Of a stretch of 9,061 bases of DNA, positions 1-7,146 are shown in pieces (the stretch's first letter is position 1; every line of letters starts with the position of its first letter). Made by a program: the position numbers and the translations under genes. The DNA comes from JANPLG01 sp964609085 (GTDB lineage Bacteria; Armatimonadota; SYMT01). The stretch covers positions 1 to 9,061 of the forward strand of contig CAZSRZ010000159.1 in the NCBI GenBank assembly GCA_964609085.1, written 5' to 3'. The notes under the pieces were generated by a model, which worked only from the letters and a program-made list of their open reading frames with translations, was not told where the DNA came from and ran no database searches.

Positions 1-89
1 AGAAGGAAGGCAAGAAGCGGATGAAGTCGGTAGGCCGGGTGGAGATCCCGCAAGAGGCCTTCCTCTCCGTACTGCGCGTGGGGGACTGA
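1..89 (+). CDS. lepA: Elongation factor 4 (LepA), C-terminal end only
   Basis: Only the last 28 codons are in the window, read from position 3 to the TGA at 87-89. The peptide contains KEGKKRMK and PQEAFLSVL. From memory this matches the very conserved LepA tail (E. coli ends with KEGKKRMKQIG...ELPQEAFLAIL), which is the C-terminal domain that reaches into the ribosomal A site. LepA is a ribosome-associated GTPase that affects translocation and initiation. The gene sits 19 bp upstream of hemW; the lepA-hemW pair is known from several phyla, for example Bacillus, where hrcA-grpE-dnaK follow. Here an unrelated SPOR gene follows hemW instead. The identification rests on a short but distinctive peptide. 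Confidence 0.88.
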   Translation, partial: KEGKKRMKSVGRVEIPQEAFLSVLRVGD

Positions 90-108
90 CGACGCCGGCC
101 GCGATCCG

Positions 109-1311
109 ATGCTGACCCTGCTCCACGGCACTGATGCGCGACCCGAGCGTACTCCTTCGCCCGCTCGCGGTCTGCCGCTCGCGATCTACGTCCACATCCC
201 CTTCTGCGTGCGGAAGTGCCACTACTGCGACTTCGCCTCGGGGCCGGCCCCGGACGACATTCGCACCGACTACGTGGCCGCGCTGGCCGAGGAGATCCGT
301 CGGTCGCCCTGGCGAGGCGAACCGGCGAGGACGGTCTTCTTCGGCGGCGGCACCCCCAGCGAACTGCGCTCGGACCAGCTCGCGGCCATTGTCTCCGCCA
401 TCCGCGAGACCTTTCACTGGCCCGTGGATTCCCCGACCGAGGCGAGCATCGAGTGCAATCCCGGGACGATCAATGACGGGAGCTTCGCGGCCATGCGCAC
501 GATGGGGTTCACCCGCGTCAGCCTTGGGGTGCAGAGCTTTCACGACCGCCACCTCCAGGCGCTTGGTCGCATCCATTCGGCGGCTGAGGCGCGGCAGGCC
601 GTGGGTCTGGCCCGTGGCGCTGGTTTTCAGCGGCTGAGTCTCGACCTCATCTTCTGCCTCCCCGGACAGACCCTGCAGGAGTGGCAGCGCGACGTCGAGG
701 ATGCCCTGAGCCTGGCTCCGGACCACGTCTCACTCTACAACCTGACCATCGAGCAGGAAACGGAATTCGGCCGCCGCCATCGCGCCGGCAAGTTAACCCT
801 CCCGGACGAGGACCTTTCTGCCGACATGTATGAGTGGTCGCTCCATCGAATGGTGGAGGAGGGGTTCGAACTCTACGAGGTTTCGAACTTCGCCCTGCCC
901 GGCGAGGAGTGCCTTCACAATCAGGTGTATTGGCGCAGGGAGCCCTGCCTGGGCTTTGGGCTGGGCGCGGTCTCGTTCGTGGACGGCTGTCGTTGGTCCG
1001 TCACCCGCTCGATGGCTCGCTATCTGCAGACCGCCGCCCGCGACGAGGGCCCGGAGGTCAGTTGGAGCGAGCGGTTGGACGGACGGGCCGCGTGCGGTGA
1101 GGCGATCATGCTGGCGCTGCGGACACGAGAAGGCGCGCATCTGGCCGAACTCGCCGAGCAGCACGGCATCCGATTCGATCTCGAACTTGAGCCGATCGCA
1201 GTGCGAGTCGTGGCCGATGGCCTCGCCCGCTGGCAGGGCGATCGGTTGGTCCTTACCCATCGGGGGCTACTCCTCGCCAATCGCGTGTGCGCTGAATTCC
1301 TGGCGGAGTGA
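109..1311 (+). CDS. hemW: Radical SAM family heme chaperone HemW
   Basis: A 400-aa radical SAM protein. Cys33, Cys37 and Cys40 form the CxxxCxYC site for the [4Fe-4S] cluster that binds S-adenosylmethionine. Phe42 stands where true HemN has its fourth cysteine, which points to HemW rather than the anaerobic coproporphyrinogen oxidase. Other family marks are GGGTPS at 79-84 (SAM contact), ECNPGT at 115-120, VSLGVQSF near 137-144, HNQVYW at 270-275 and a C-terminal HemW-like winged region ending in LLLANRVCAEFL. HemW proteins bind heme and deliver it to respiratory enzymes in the cytoplasm or at the membrane; they are often misannotated as coproporphyrinogen III oxidase. The length is normal, with about 25 extra residues before IYVHIPFC. 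No strong Shine-Dalgarno precedes ATG 109, and it is probably co-transcribed with lepA. Oddity: the usual Gly of the GLPGQT motif is Cys183 (FCLPGQT). Confidence 0.93.
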   Translation: MLTLLHGTDARPERTPSPARGLPLAIYVHIPFCVRKCHYCDFASGPAPDDIRTDYVAALAEEIRRSPWRGEPARTVFFGGGTPSELRSDQLAAIVSAIRETFHWPVDSPTEASIECNPGTINDGSFAAMRTMGFTRVSLGVQSFHDRHLQALGRIHSAAEARQAVGLARGAGFQRLSLDLIFCLPGQTLQEWQRDVEDALSLAPDHVSLYNLTIEQETEFGRRHRAGKLTLPDEDLSADMYEWSLHRMVEEGFELYEVSNFALPGEECLHNQVYWRREPCLGFGLGAVSFVDGCRWSVTRSMARYLQTAARDEGPEVSWSERLDGRAACGEAIMLALRTREGAHLAELAEQHGIRFDLELEPIAVRVVADGLARWQGDRLVLTHRGLLLANRVCAEFLAE

Positions 1312-1369
1312 CCGCCCGGATTTGGTGAGGCGGGACCGGCTCGCAAGTCGGTCAAGTGGGGGTCGGAAA

Positions 1370-2344
1370 ATGAACTCGGAATGCGCATCGTCCCGACGCG
1401 GCTTCGTGGGCCGCTCCGCCATCGCGCTCATGGCGCTCGGCCTCGGCAGCACCCTGATGGGAGCGCTCGTGGTGGGTCCGCTCATCGGCAAGCAACTGGG
1501 TGTGACCAGTCCGGCCGTCCCGCCGCTCGCCGCCGGAGGGATCGTCCAGGCGGATTCTCCGTCCGAGGAGAGACGCCGGCTGGCGAGCACGGACCGAACG
1601 GCGCTCCCCGCCTCAGAAGAGTCCTTCAGTGAGCGAGCCGCCCGCGAAGGTTGGGATGAACCGGACGCCCCAGAGCCGTCACCCGCAGGCAATGGCCCGG
1701 CCACTGCCCCACCGACCGACGCAACAGGTGTCGCCGCATCAAGTCTCCCCGACACTGCTCCTGTCTCTGCGGCCGGGGGCCGGACCGTCACAGGCACGGT
1801 GCCGGGTGCGCACACGCCCGAAGTCTCCGGATCCACCGCCCAGAAGCCGCCCGTCGAGACCCCGGTGAGCCCTAAGCCGGCGATTGAAAAACCCGCCGTC
1901 GAAAAACCCGCCGTCGAAAAGCCTGCTGCCGATAATCCGGCGGCCCCGAATCATGTGGTCGCGAGACCCTTCGTCGCGAAGCCCGTCACGGCAAAGCCTG
2001 TGACGGTGAAACCTGGCGCTGAGACGCCGGCCAACGGCGGGACCCCGGCCCGGCCAGAGGCCGGGACACGTCTCACGACCGGAAGCCGAACAACGGAGCC
2101 CGCCTCGAGCCTCTATCGGGTGCGGATCGGACAGTATGCGACGCGGGAGGAGGCCGGGCGCGCTCGCGCTGAGCTCTCCGCGAAATCCGGTGCCAGCCTC
2201 ACGGTGGTGCCCGTGGATGGCGGCTACCGGTTGCAGTTGGGTGCCTACCGTCGGCGCGAGAATGCCGAGAAGGCGGCCGGGGAATTGCGAGGGAAGTCGC
2301 TCAATCCCGAGATCAGCGATCCGGACACCGGCAAGCTGCCGTAG
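1370..2344 (+). CDS. SPOR-domain envelope protein with Tat-like N-terminal motif and Pro-rich tether
   Basis: A 324-aa protein. The N terminus carries SRRGFV (residues 8-13), close to the twin-arginine consensus (S/T)RRxFLK, followed by a hydrophobic segment at about 16-40. It is therefore either a Tat substrate or a signal-anchored membrane protein. Residues about 60-245 are low-complexity and rich in Pro, Ala, Thr and Glu/Lys, including repeated EKPAV units, and look like a periplasmic spacer. Residues about 246-316 form a SPOR domain: SLYRVRIGQYATREEA, then VDGGYRLQLGAYRRRENAEKAA, the usual two halves with the (Q/R)(L/I)G.Y..R..A pattern. SPOR domains bind denuded septal peptidoglycan, so a role in division or cell-wall remodelling is likely but unproven. 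The frame is open further upstream into hemW, but ATG 1370 is the first start after the hemW stop and gives the hydrophobic N terminus. A G-rich stretch at 1357-1366 may serve as ribosome binding site. Confidence 0.85.
   Translation: MNSECASSRRGFVGRSAIALMALGLGSTLMGALVVGPLIGKQLGVTSPAVPPLAAGGIVQADSPSEERRRLASTDRTALPASEESFSERAAREGWDEPDAPEPSPAGNGPATAPPTDATGVAASSLPDTAPVSAAGGRTVTGTVPGAHTPEVSGSTAQKPPVETPVSPKPAIEKPAVEKPAVEKPAADNPAAPNHVVARPFVAKPVTAKPVTVKPGAETPANGGTPARPEAGTRLTTGSRTTEPASSLYRVRIGQYATREEAGRARAELSAKSGASLTVVPVDGGYRLQLGAYRRRENAEKAAGELRGKSLNPEISDPDTGKLP
1886..1930 (+). repeat. 15-bp tandem repeat inside the SPOR gene tether
   Basis: The unit gaaaaacccgccgtc occurs at 1886-1900 and 1901-1915, followed by a diverged third copy at 1916-1930. 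It encodes EKPAV repeats. The copies are in frame with the gene, so expansion or loss would change tether length without a frameshift. More degenerate AKPVT-type units follow to about 2010. Confidence 0.75.
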
Positions 2345-2371
2345 CCCCGGGCAACAAAGAGAACAGATCGG

Positions 2372-2413
2372 TGGCAGCGGCCGGGGCTCATGTGCTCCGG
2401 CCGTTGCTGTTCT
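2372..2413 (+). terminator. Probable intrinsic terminator or attenuator hairpin after the SPOR gene
   Basis: Positions 2374-2387 pair with 2394-2407 as a 14-bp stem (10 of the central pairs are G-C; two G-U wobbles) around a 6-nt loop at 2388-2393. Two further wobbles could extend it to 2372-2409. It is followed by a weakly T-rich tgttct. It lies 28 bp after the SPOR stop codon and before the carbohydrate operon, where a transcription boundary is expected. The absence of a real T-tract makes Rho-independent termination uncertain. An alternative pairing of 2343-2350 with 2381-2388 would disrupt it. Confidence 0.55.
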
Positions 2414-2477
2414 GGGCAGGAAATGCCGGTCCAGTCGGGAACGAGTCCCGGAAACAGCCGTCCGGATCCGCCCCATC
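2414..2477 (+). promoter_or_regulatory. Leader of the carbohydrate operon; no clear promoter seen
   Basis: This is the only sizeable non-coding stretch upstream of five tightly packed genes, so the operon promoter and any operator should lie here or within the hairpin region just before it. I see no convincing -35/-10 pair. A small inverted repeat, cggga (2436-2440) with tcccg (2446-2450), is the only candidate operator-like element and could be chance in GC-rich DNA. The assignment is by position, not by motif. Confidence 0.25.
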
Positions 2478-4544
2478 GTGCACTCAACTCCTGCTCCCAT
2501 CCCCGTCGCCGTCTTGCTCATCCCGATGTTCCTGGCGGTCGCAATGGCCGCCGGTCCCGCAAGCGCCCCCTACCCACAGCGGATGGCCGATCGCTACCCC
2601 AGCGGCCACGGCACCCCGGCCGGACCCGTCCAGGCCATTGAAGTACGCGACGGACTGCCCCGGTTGCGTGCCGCAGGGGGCGTGGCGATCTTTCGTGAGG
2701 GCAGATGGAGGGATGCGCTCGCCGCAGAAGGGCCGGCCCCAGGTTATCTCCCCGGAGACGCCGCCGGACTGCCGCGAGGAGCGCGTGTCCTGGGCGGGAC
2801 TCGAGCGGGCTCGCAGGAGTGGGCGGTCACCGACCGTGGCCTATTCCTTAGATCCGGAGGGAAGTGGACGCAGATCCGGTTCCCACGGCGCTATCTCACC
2901 CGCCAGCGAGTCGTCAACATTGACGCAGCCATCACCTGCGTGGCCCGGGACGAGAGCGGGATGCTCTGGATCGGCAGCAGCGTGGGGCTGTTTGCGACCG
3001 ACGGCGGCGACTTCTGGAACGTGATTGACAGGGAGGATGGGCTGCCGTTTGAGGAGGTGACCTGCATCGCCTTCGGAGCGGGCACGGATATGTGGGTCGG
3101 CACCACCCGCGGGGTGTGCCGCTTCACTCAGGGTGTCTGGCAGTATTCCTGCGGGACTCGCTGGCTGCCCAGCGACCACGTGACCGCCCTGGCTGTCGAT
3201 CCGCGAGGCGGGGTCTGGGTGGGGACGGAGGCCGGCGTCGCCCGCCTGCACGACCGGCCGACCACCCTGGAAGAAAAAGCTGCGCACTACCAGCAGATCA
3301 CCGACTCGCGCCATAACCGGCGCGGCTATGTCACGGGCAGCCGGCTGCGGGAACCGGGCAACCCCGAAAAGGGTGTCGTCTACGAGGCGAGCGACAACGA
3401 CGGGTTGTGGACCGCGATGTACGTCGGGGCACAGGCCTTCCGCTACGCCGCAACCCGGGACCCGGCCGCTCGCACGGCCGCGAAGAAATCCATGGACGCC
3501 ATGCTGGACCTGCTCCGGCTGACCGGAATCAAGGGGTTTCCGGCCCGCGCCGTCGTGACCCGAGGTGAGCTGGCCCGCGGCGAAACCGACGGCTACGACC
3601 CGAACGAAACGGTGCGCGTGGCCGGTGAGAAGGAGAAGATCTGGTTCCCGTCGCCGGTCGACCCGGAGGTGCTCTGCAAGGGAGACACCTCCTCCGACGA
3701 ATTGGACGGCCACTACTTCGCGTGGCTCATCTACCACGATCTTGTCGCCGGCGCCACCGAGAAGAAGGCGATCGCCGCCGCCGTGACGGCGGTCACTGAC
3801 AACCTGCTCGAGCACGATCTCACGCTGGTCGGTCACACCGGCCGCGCCACGCGCTGGGGTGTCTACCACCCGCGCTTCGTCAACGACGATCCGGAGTGGT
3901 GGGAGGAACGCGGGCTGAACTCGCTTTCGATGCTGAGCTACCTCAAGATCGCCGAGCACATCAGTGGGCAGAGACGTTTCAGCGAAAAGTACCGGGAGCT
4001 GATCGAGAAGCACCACTACCTGCTTAATCTGGTGCATCAGAAAGTCGCCGAACCCTGGTGGGATGTGAACCACTCCGACGACGAGATGGCGTTCCTGATG
4101 CTCTACGCCATCCTGCGTCTGGAGCACGCACCCGGCTACCGCCGACTGTTGCTGCAAAGCCTCGAGCGGAGTTGGCAGATCGAGCGGCCCGAGGCGAGTC
4201 CGTTTTTCAACTTCGTCTACGGCGCCATCACCGGTCGGCCCTGCGATGTGGAGGCCTCCGTCGCGGCCCTCCAGGATTGGCCATGGGAGCTGATCGAGTG
4301 GGAAGTCCGCGGCACCCACCGGCATGATGTCACCGTCCTCACGCGACGAGGTGAGGGCCGCGCCAGCAGCCAGCTCACCCGTGCCCTCTCGCCCGCTGAG
4401 CGGCGCGTGATGCGCTGGAACGGCAATCCCTACCAGCCGGACGGCGGCACACCGAACGGCACTACGGAGGAAGACGGCTCAGCATGGCTGCTCCCGTACT
4501 GGATGGGACGCCACCATGGGCTGATCGGAGGGACGACCCGATGA
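2478..4544 (+). CDS. Secreted two-component-regulator-type propeller fused to an uncharacterised alpha-barrel-like domain
   Basis: About 688 aa. The N terminus from GTG 2478 gives a hydrophobic segment ending AMAAGPASA, read as a signal peptide without basic residues. TTG 2511 and ATG 2526 are alternative starts and no start has a good ribosome binding site. Residues about 45-262 hold about five ~40-residue propeller blades of the regulator type: MLWIGSSVGLF at 162, DMWVGTTRGV at 204 and GVWVGTEAGV at 245 are the clearest. Residues about 275-688 form a second domain, predicted mostly helical, with acidic motifs DNDGLW (306-311), GDTSSDELDGH (402-412), a TRWGVYHP segment and NHSDDE (531-536). 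From memory this domain recurs in environmental bacteria as an unnamed family, sometimes behind propellers. The (alpha/alpha) toroid fold and a glycan-processing role are my inference from helix pattern and neighbours. There is no histidine kinase or DNA-binding domain. The stop overlaps the next start (ATGA). Confidence 0.8.
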   Translation: MHSTPAPIPVAVLLIPMFLAVAMAAGPASAPYPQRMADRYPSGHGTPAGPVQAIEVRDGLPRLRAAGGVAIFREGRWRDALAAEGPAPGYLPGDAAGLPRGARVLGGTRAGSQEWAVTDRGLFLRSGGKWTQIRFPRRYLTRQRVVNIDAAITCVARDESGMLWIGSSVGLFATDGGDFWNVIDREDGLPFEEVTCIAFGAGTDMWVGTTRGVCRFTQGVWQYSCGTRWLPSDHVTALAVDPRGGVWVGTEAGVARLHDRPTTLEEKAAHYQQITDSRHNRRGYVTGSRLREPGNPEKGVVYEASDNDGLWTAMYVGAQAFRYAATRDPAARTAAKKSMDAMLDLLRLTGIKGFPARAVVTRGELARGETDGYDPNETVRVAGEKEKIWFPSPVDPEVLCKGDTSSDELDGHYFAWLIYHDLVAGATEKKAIAAAVTAVTDNLLEHDLTLVGHTGRATRWGVYHPRFVNDDPEWWEERGLNSLSMLSYLKIAEHISGQRRFSEKYRELIEKHHYLLNLVHQKVAEPWWDVNHSDDEMAFLMLYAILRLEHAPGYRRLLLQSLERSWQIERPEASPFFNFVYGAITGRPCDVEASVAALQDWPWELIEWEVRGTHRHDVTVLTRRGEGRASSQLTRALSPAERRVMRWNGNPYQPDGGTPNGTTEEDGSAWLLPYWMGRHHGLIGGTTR
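4527..4532 (+). promoter_or_regulatory. Shine-Dalgarno site that fixes the neuraminidase-like start
   Basis: GGAGGG lies 8 nt before ATG 4541. It supports that start over the in-frame ATG at 4484, which would place 19 extra, partly charged residues before the signal peptide. Confidence 0.75.
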
Positions 4545-5815
4545 ACCCGTGTGCGCGCAGCCTACCCCTAGTGGTGGGGTTGCTCTGCCTGGCCATTGCG
4601 GGCACCGCAGCCGAGCGGACGCGACCGCCGATGCACCGGGCCGAGCTCATCTTTCCGCTCGACTCGCAGCACAACCACGGGAGCTGCATCGTCGAAACCC
4701 GGGGAGGCGAAGTCCTCGCCTGCTGGTACCGTGGCTCCGGCGAACGGCGGGCGGATGACGTGGCAATCCTCGGCGCCCGGCTCCGCCGCGGGGCGACGAA
4801 TTGGTCGGACACCTTCCCAATGGCCGACACCCCCGGGTTTCCGGACTGCAATGCCTGCATGGTGATCGACCCCGTGGGCAGGCTGCGGATGTACTGGCCG
4901 CTAATCATCGCGAATGAATGGCATACCGCGCTGCTGATGGAGAAGGTCTCCGCGGAATTCCATCGGGATGGACCGCCGCGGTGGTCGTCGGAACGGCCGG
5001 TGATGCTGAAACCTGGTCCCGAATTCACGCGCATCGTCCAGGCCGCAGTCGACCAGGATCTCGCTCGGCTGCCGGCCATCCTGCCCGCAGACCGCCAGGA
5101 AATGGGGAAGGCTTACCTGGAGCTGCGCAGGAAGAACGCGGCGGACAAGTACTTCAACCGCATGGGCTGGATGCCGCGCACACACCCCCTGGTGGTCGAC
5201 GGGAAGCGGCTCATTGTGCCGCTGTACTCGGACGGCTTCGATTTCTCGCTAATGGCGATCTCCGACGATTGGGGGGAACACTGGCTGGTAAGCACCCCAC
5301 TGGTGGGAGCTGGTCCCGTTCAACCGGCCCTTGAGCGGCGCCGAGACGGGACGATCGTCGCCTGCATGCGCGACAACGGTCCGCCCCCCCAGCGCATGAT
5401 GGTGAGTGAGAGTCGCGACCGGGGCGAGACGTGGTCGCCCGTTCGGGACACCGAGGTACTCAATCCCGGCTCGGGCGTGGACGTGGTCGCACTGCGTAGT
5501 GGCCGCTGGGCACTCGTCTACAACGATACCGAGCGCGGCCGACACAGCCTGGCGGTCTCCCTCTCAGATGACGAGGGACGCACGTGGAATCGGACTCGGC
5601 ACCTGGAACTGGACGGACGAGCCACCGGTCCGGCCACCGCGAGCTATCCATCCATCCTGCAGGCACGCGACGGCGCCATCCACGTCAGTTACACCTTCAC
5701 CGCAGCGGCGGCCGATACGCGCCAGGATGCCCAGGGGCGGATCCTGCGAGAGGCGATCAAACACGCTCGGTTCAACGAAGAGTGGATTCTGGCGGGGGAT
5801 CCGCGACGGCCCTGA
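4541..5815 (+). CDS. Secreted neuraminidase-like (BNR/sialidase-family) propeller protein
   Basis: A 424-aa protein. Residues 1-24 form a good signal peptide (basic Arg6, hydrophobic LVVGLLCLAIAG, likely cleavage after TAA). The mature part is a sialidase-superfamily six-bladed propeller with three Asp-boxes: SDDWGEHW (241-248), SRDRGETW (291-298) and SDDEGRTW (342-349), about 50 residues apart as expected for successive blades. The N-terminal HNHGSCIVET...GSGERRADD and C-terminal IKHARFNEEW stretches resemble, from memory, the COG4692 'predicted neuraminidase' group common in glycan-degrading bacteria. A helical insertion lies at about 160-208. No FRIP motif is visible, so sialic acid specificity is doubtful; another glycosidic bond, or pure binding, is possible. 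The protein is probably exported to the periplasm or cell surface. It overlaps both neighbours by 4 nt, which suggests translational coupling and a shared glycan substrate with the upstream propeller protein and downstream importer. Confidence 0.88.
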   Translation: MNPCARSLPLVVGLLCLAIAGTAAERTRPPMHRAELIFPLDSQHNHGSCIVETRGGEVLACWYRGSGERRADDVAILGARLRRGATNWSDTFPMADTPGFPDCNACMVIDPVGRLRMYWPLIIANEWHTALLMEKVSAEFHRDGPPRWSSERPVMLKPGPEFTRIVQAAVDQDLARLPAILPADRQEMGKAYLELRRKNAADKYFNRMGWMPRTHPLVVDGKRLIVPLYSDGFDFSLMAISDDWGEHWLVSTPLVGAGPVQPALERRRDGTIVACMRDNGPPPQRMMVSESRDRGETWSPVRDTEVLNPGSGVDVVALRSGRWALVYNDTERGRHSLAVSLSDDEGRTWNRTRHLELDGRATGPATASYPSILQARDGAIHVSYTFTAAAADTRQDAQGRILREAIKHARFNEEWILAGDPRRP

Positions 5816-7146
5816 AACATCCCTCCTTCCGACGAGTGTTCGCGGCGGCGGTGGCGGTCGTTCTCTCGCTGCCAGCGCTTGGCGGCTGTACCGGACGAGG
5901 GTCGGAGAGCGTCGTCATCCGATTTGCCACCACACAGCAGGGCGAACAGATGCGAGAACCGTTCCGACGCGCCCTGAATTCGTTCGAGGCGGCGCATCCC
6001 GGCGTCCGCATCGAAGTGACGGAGATGGACGATGATGTCTACCAGCGGATGGGCCTGCTCACCCTTTTCGTCGGCGGCACTCCACCGGACATCTACTTCC
6101 AGTGGGGCGGCTACCTCGTCAACCGGTATGCCGAAGCGGGCTACGCCCTGGATCTGACCGACGAGTTCCCCCCTGCCGTCCGAGAGCGATTCCTGCCGAC
6201 CTCCTGGGCGTCGTGCCGAGGGCGCGACGGCCGCCTCTACCTCTGGCCGAACAGCGCGTCCGTAACCATCGTCGTGTGGTACCGTCGGGACATGTTCCAA
6301 CGGCTCGGGCTTGTCCGTCCGACGACCTGGGATGAATTCCTGGAACTGTGCGGCCGGCTGAAATCCGCCGGGGTGATCCCGCTGGCCATCGGCAACCGGG
6401 AACTGTGGCCGGGAGGGAACCTGGCGGCAGCGATGGCGGCGAGGCAGGCCGGGGCCGACCGTTACGCACAGATCCTTCGGCTGGACCGCGGAACCCACCT
6501 GGATGACCCCGACTTTGTGGCTGCACTCGGACGCCTGTCCGACCTCGCTACTCGAGGCTACGTGAACGCTGGCCCGAATGGGACCGGCGCGGACGATGCT
6601 CGCTCTCTGCTGTCGCAGGGCAAAGCGGCCATGCTGCCGAGCGGAGACTGGCTGGTGTCCGAGGTCGATCCGGAGGAAGCGGCGGAGCTCGATTGCTTCC
6701 TGCTCCCCGAGATGCAGGGGCAGCGTGCGCCGGACTCTGCCCTCCTGGCGCTGGCCACCGGCTATATGGTCTACAGAAGGACGGCTAATCCCGACCTCTG
6801 CCTGGCTTTGCTCCGACACCTCGGCTCGTCGCGGGTGCAGCAGGAGTGGAGCCGCGCGGGGCACATCAGCGCACTGAAGGAAGTCGGGCCTGGTGGGGAC
6901 GCACCGGTCGGGCAGAAACGCATCTGGGGCTATCTGCTCGAGGCGCGGGAGACCGCCCTGGCCCCGGATATCGGCTTCAACCTCGAGGTGAGCGACGCCT
7001 TCCTTGACGCGGTCAGCGTCACCCTCGGAGGTCGCCGCCCAGCCGGGGAAGCCCTGCACGAAGCGGAACGCCAGGTGGCGGCAATCCGCGATGCCGCTCC
7101 GGCTTCCCGGACTTCGGCTGTACTGAATTCGGCGGGGCGGAGATGA
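5812..7146 (+). CDS. ABC transporter sugar-binding lipoprotein (family 1 solute-binding protein)
   Basis: About 444 aa if translated from CTG 5812, which overlaps the previous stop as CTGA. That start gives MKHPSFRR, a hydrophobic stretch and a lipobox ending ALGGC with Cys26 as the lipidated residue: a complete lipoprotein signal. The next conventional start, GTG 5836, would remove every basic residue of the n-region. The rest matches family 1 (MalE/UgpB-like) binding proteins: FEAAHPGVRIEV, GGTPPDIYF at 88-96, TTWDEFLELCGRL near 171-183 and GKAAMLPSGDW near 270-280. These proteins capture oligosaccharides or sugar derivatives outside the inner membrane and deliver them to the paired permeases. 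The ligand cannot be read from sequence. It precedes the two permease genes with a 4-nt overlap (ATGA at 7143). The function is secure, the start codon less so. Confidence 0.9.
   Translation: MKHPSFRRVFAAAVAVVLSLPALGGCTGRGSESVVIRFATTQQGEQMREPFRRALNSFEAAHPGVRIEVTEMDDDVYQRMGLLTLFVGGTPPDIYFQWGGYLVNRYAEAGYALDLTDEFPPAVRERFLPTSWASCRGRDGRLYLWPNSASVTIVVWYRRDMFQRLGLVRPTTWDEFLELCGRLKSAGVIPLAIGNRELWPGGNLAAAMAARQAGADRYAQILRLDRGTHLDDPDFVAALGRLSDLATRGYVNAGPNGTGADDARSLLSQGKAAMLPSGDWLVSEVDPEEAAELDCFLLPEMQGQRAPDSALLALATGYMVYRRTANPDLCLALLRHLGSSRVQQEWSRAGHISALKEVGPGGDAPVGQKRIWGYLLEARETALAPDIGFNLEVSDAFLDAVSVTLGGRRPAGEALHEAERQVAAIRDAAPASRTSAVLNSAGRR

Noticed and set aside
830..1369. Upstream in-frame extension of the SPOR gene overlapping hemW
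   Set aside because: The extension translates hemW out of frame into Arg/Ser/Pro-rich sequence. ATG 1370 gives a sensible hydrophobic N terminus.
2136..2477. Upstream in-frame extension of the propeller/barrel gene into the SPOR gene
   Set aside because: It overlaps the SPOR domain in another frame and crosses the strong hairpin. The hydrophobic export segment begins only near 2478-2526.
2841..4325. 494-codon open frame on the minus strand opposite the propeller/barrel gene
   Set aside because: It lies wholly antisense to a gene with clear domain motifs and shows no recognisable motif. Long antisense frames are expected in GC-rich coding DNA with biased third positions.
2478..4544. Sensor histidine kinase of a hybrid two-component system
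   Set aside because: Although the propeller blades are of that type, there is no kinase, receiver or DNA-binding domain and no membrane helix after the propeller.
5689..7059. 456-codon open frame on the minus strand opposite the binding-protein gene
   Set aside because: It is antisense to a confident solute-binding protein, has no family features, and is again explained by GC-rich codon bias.
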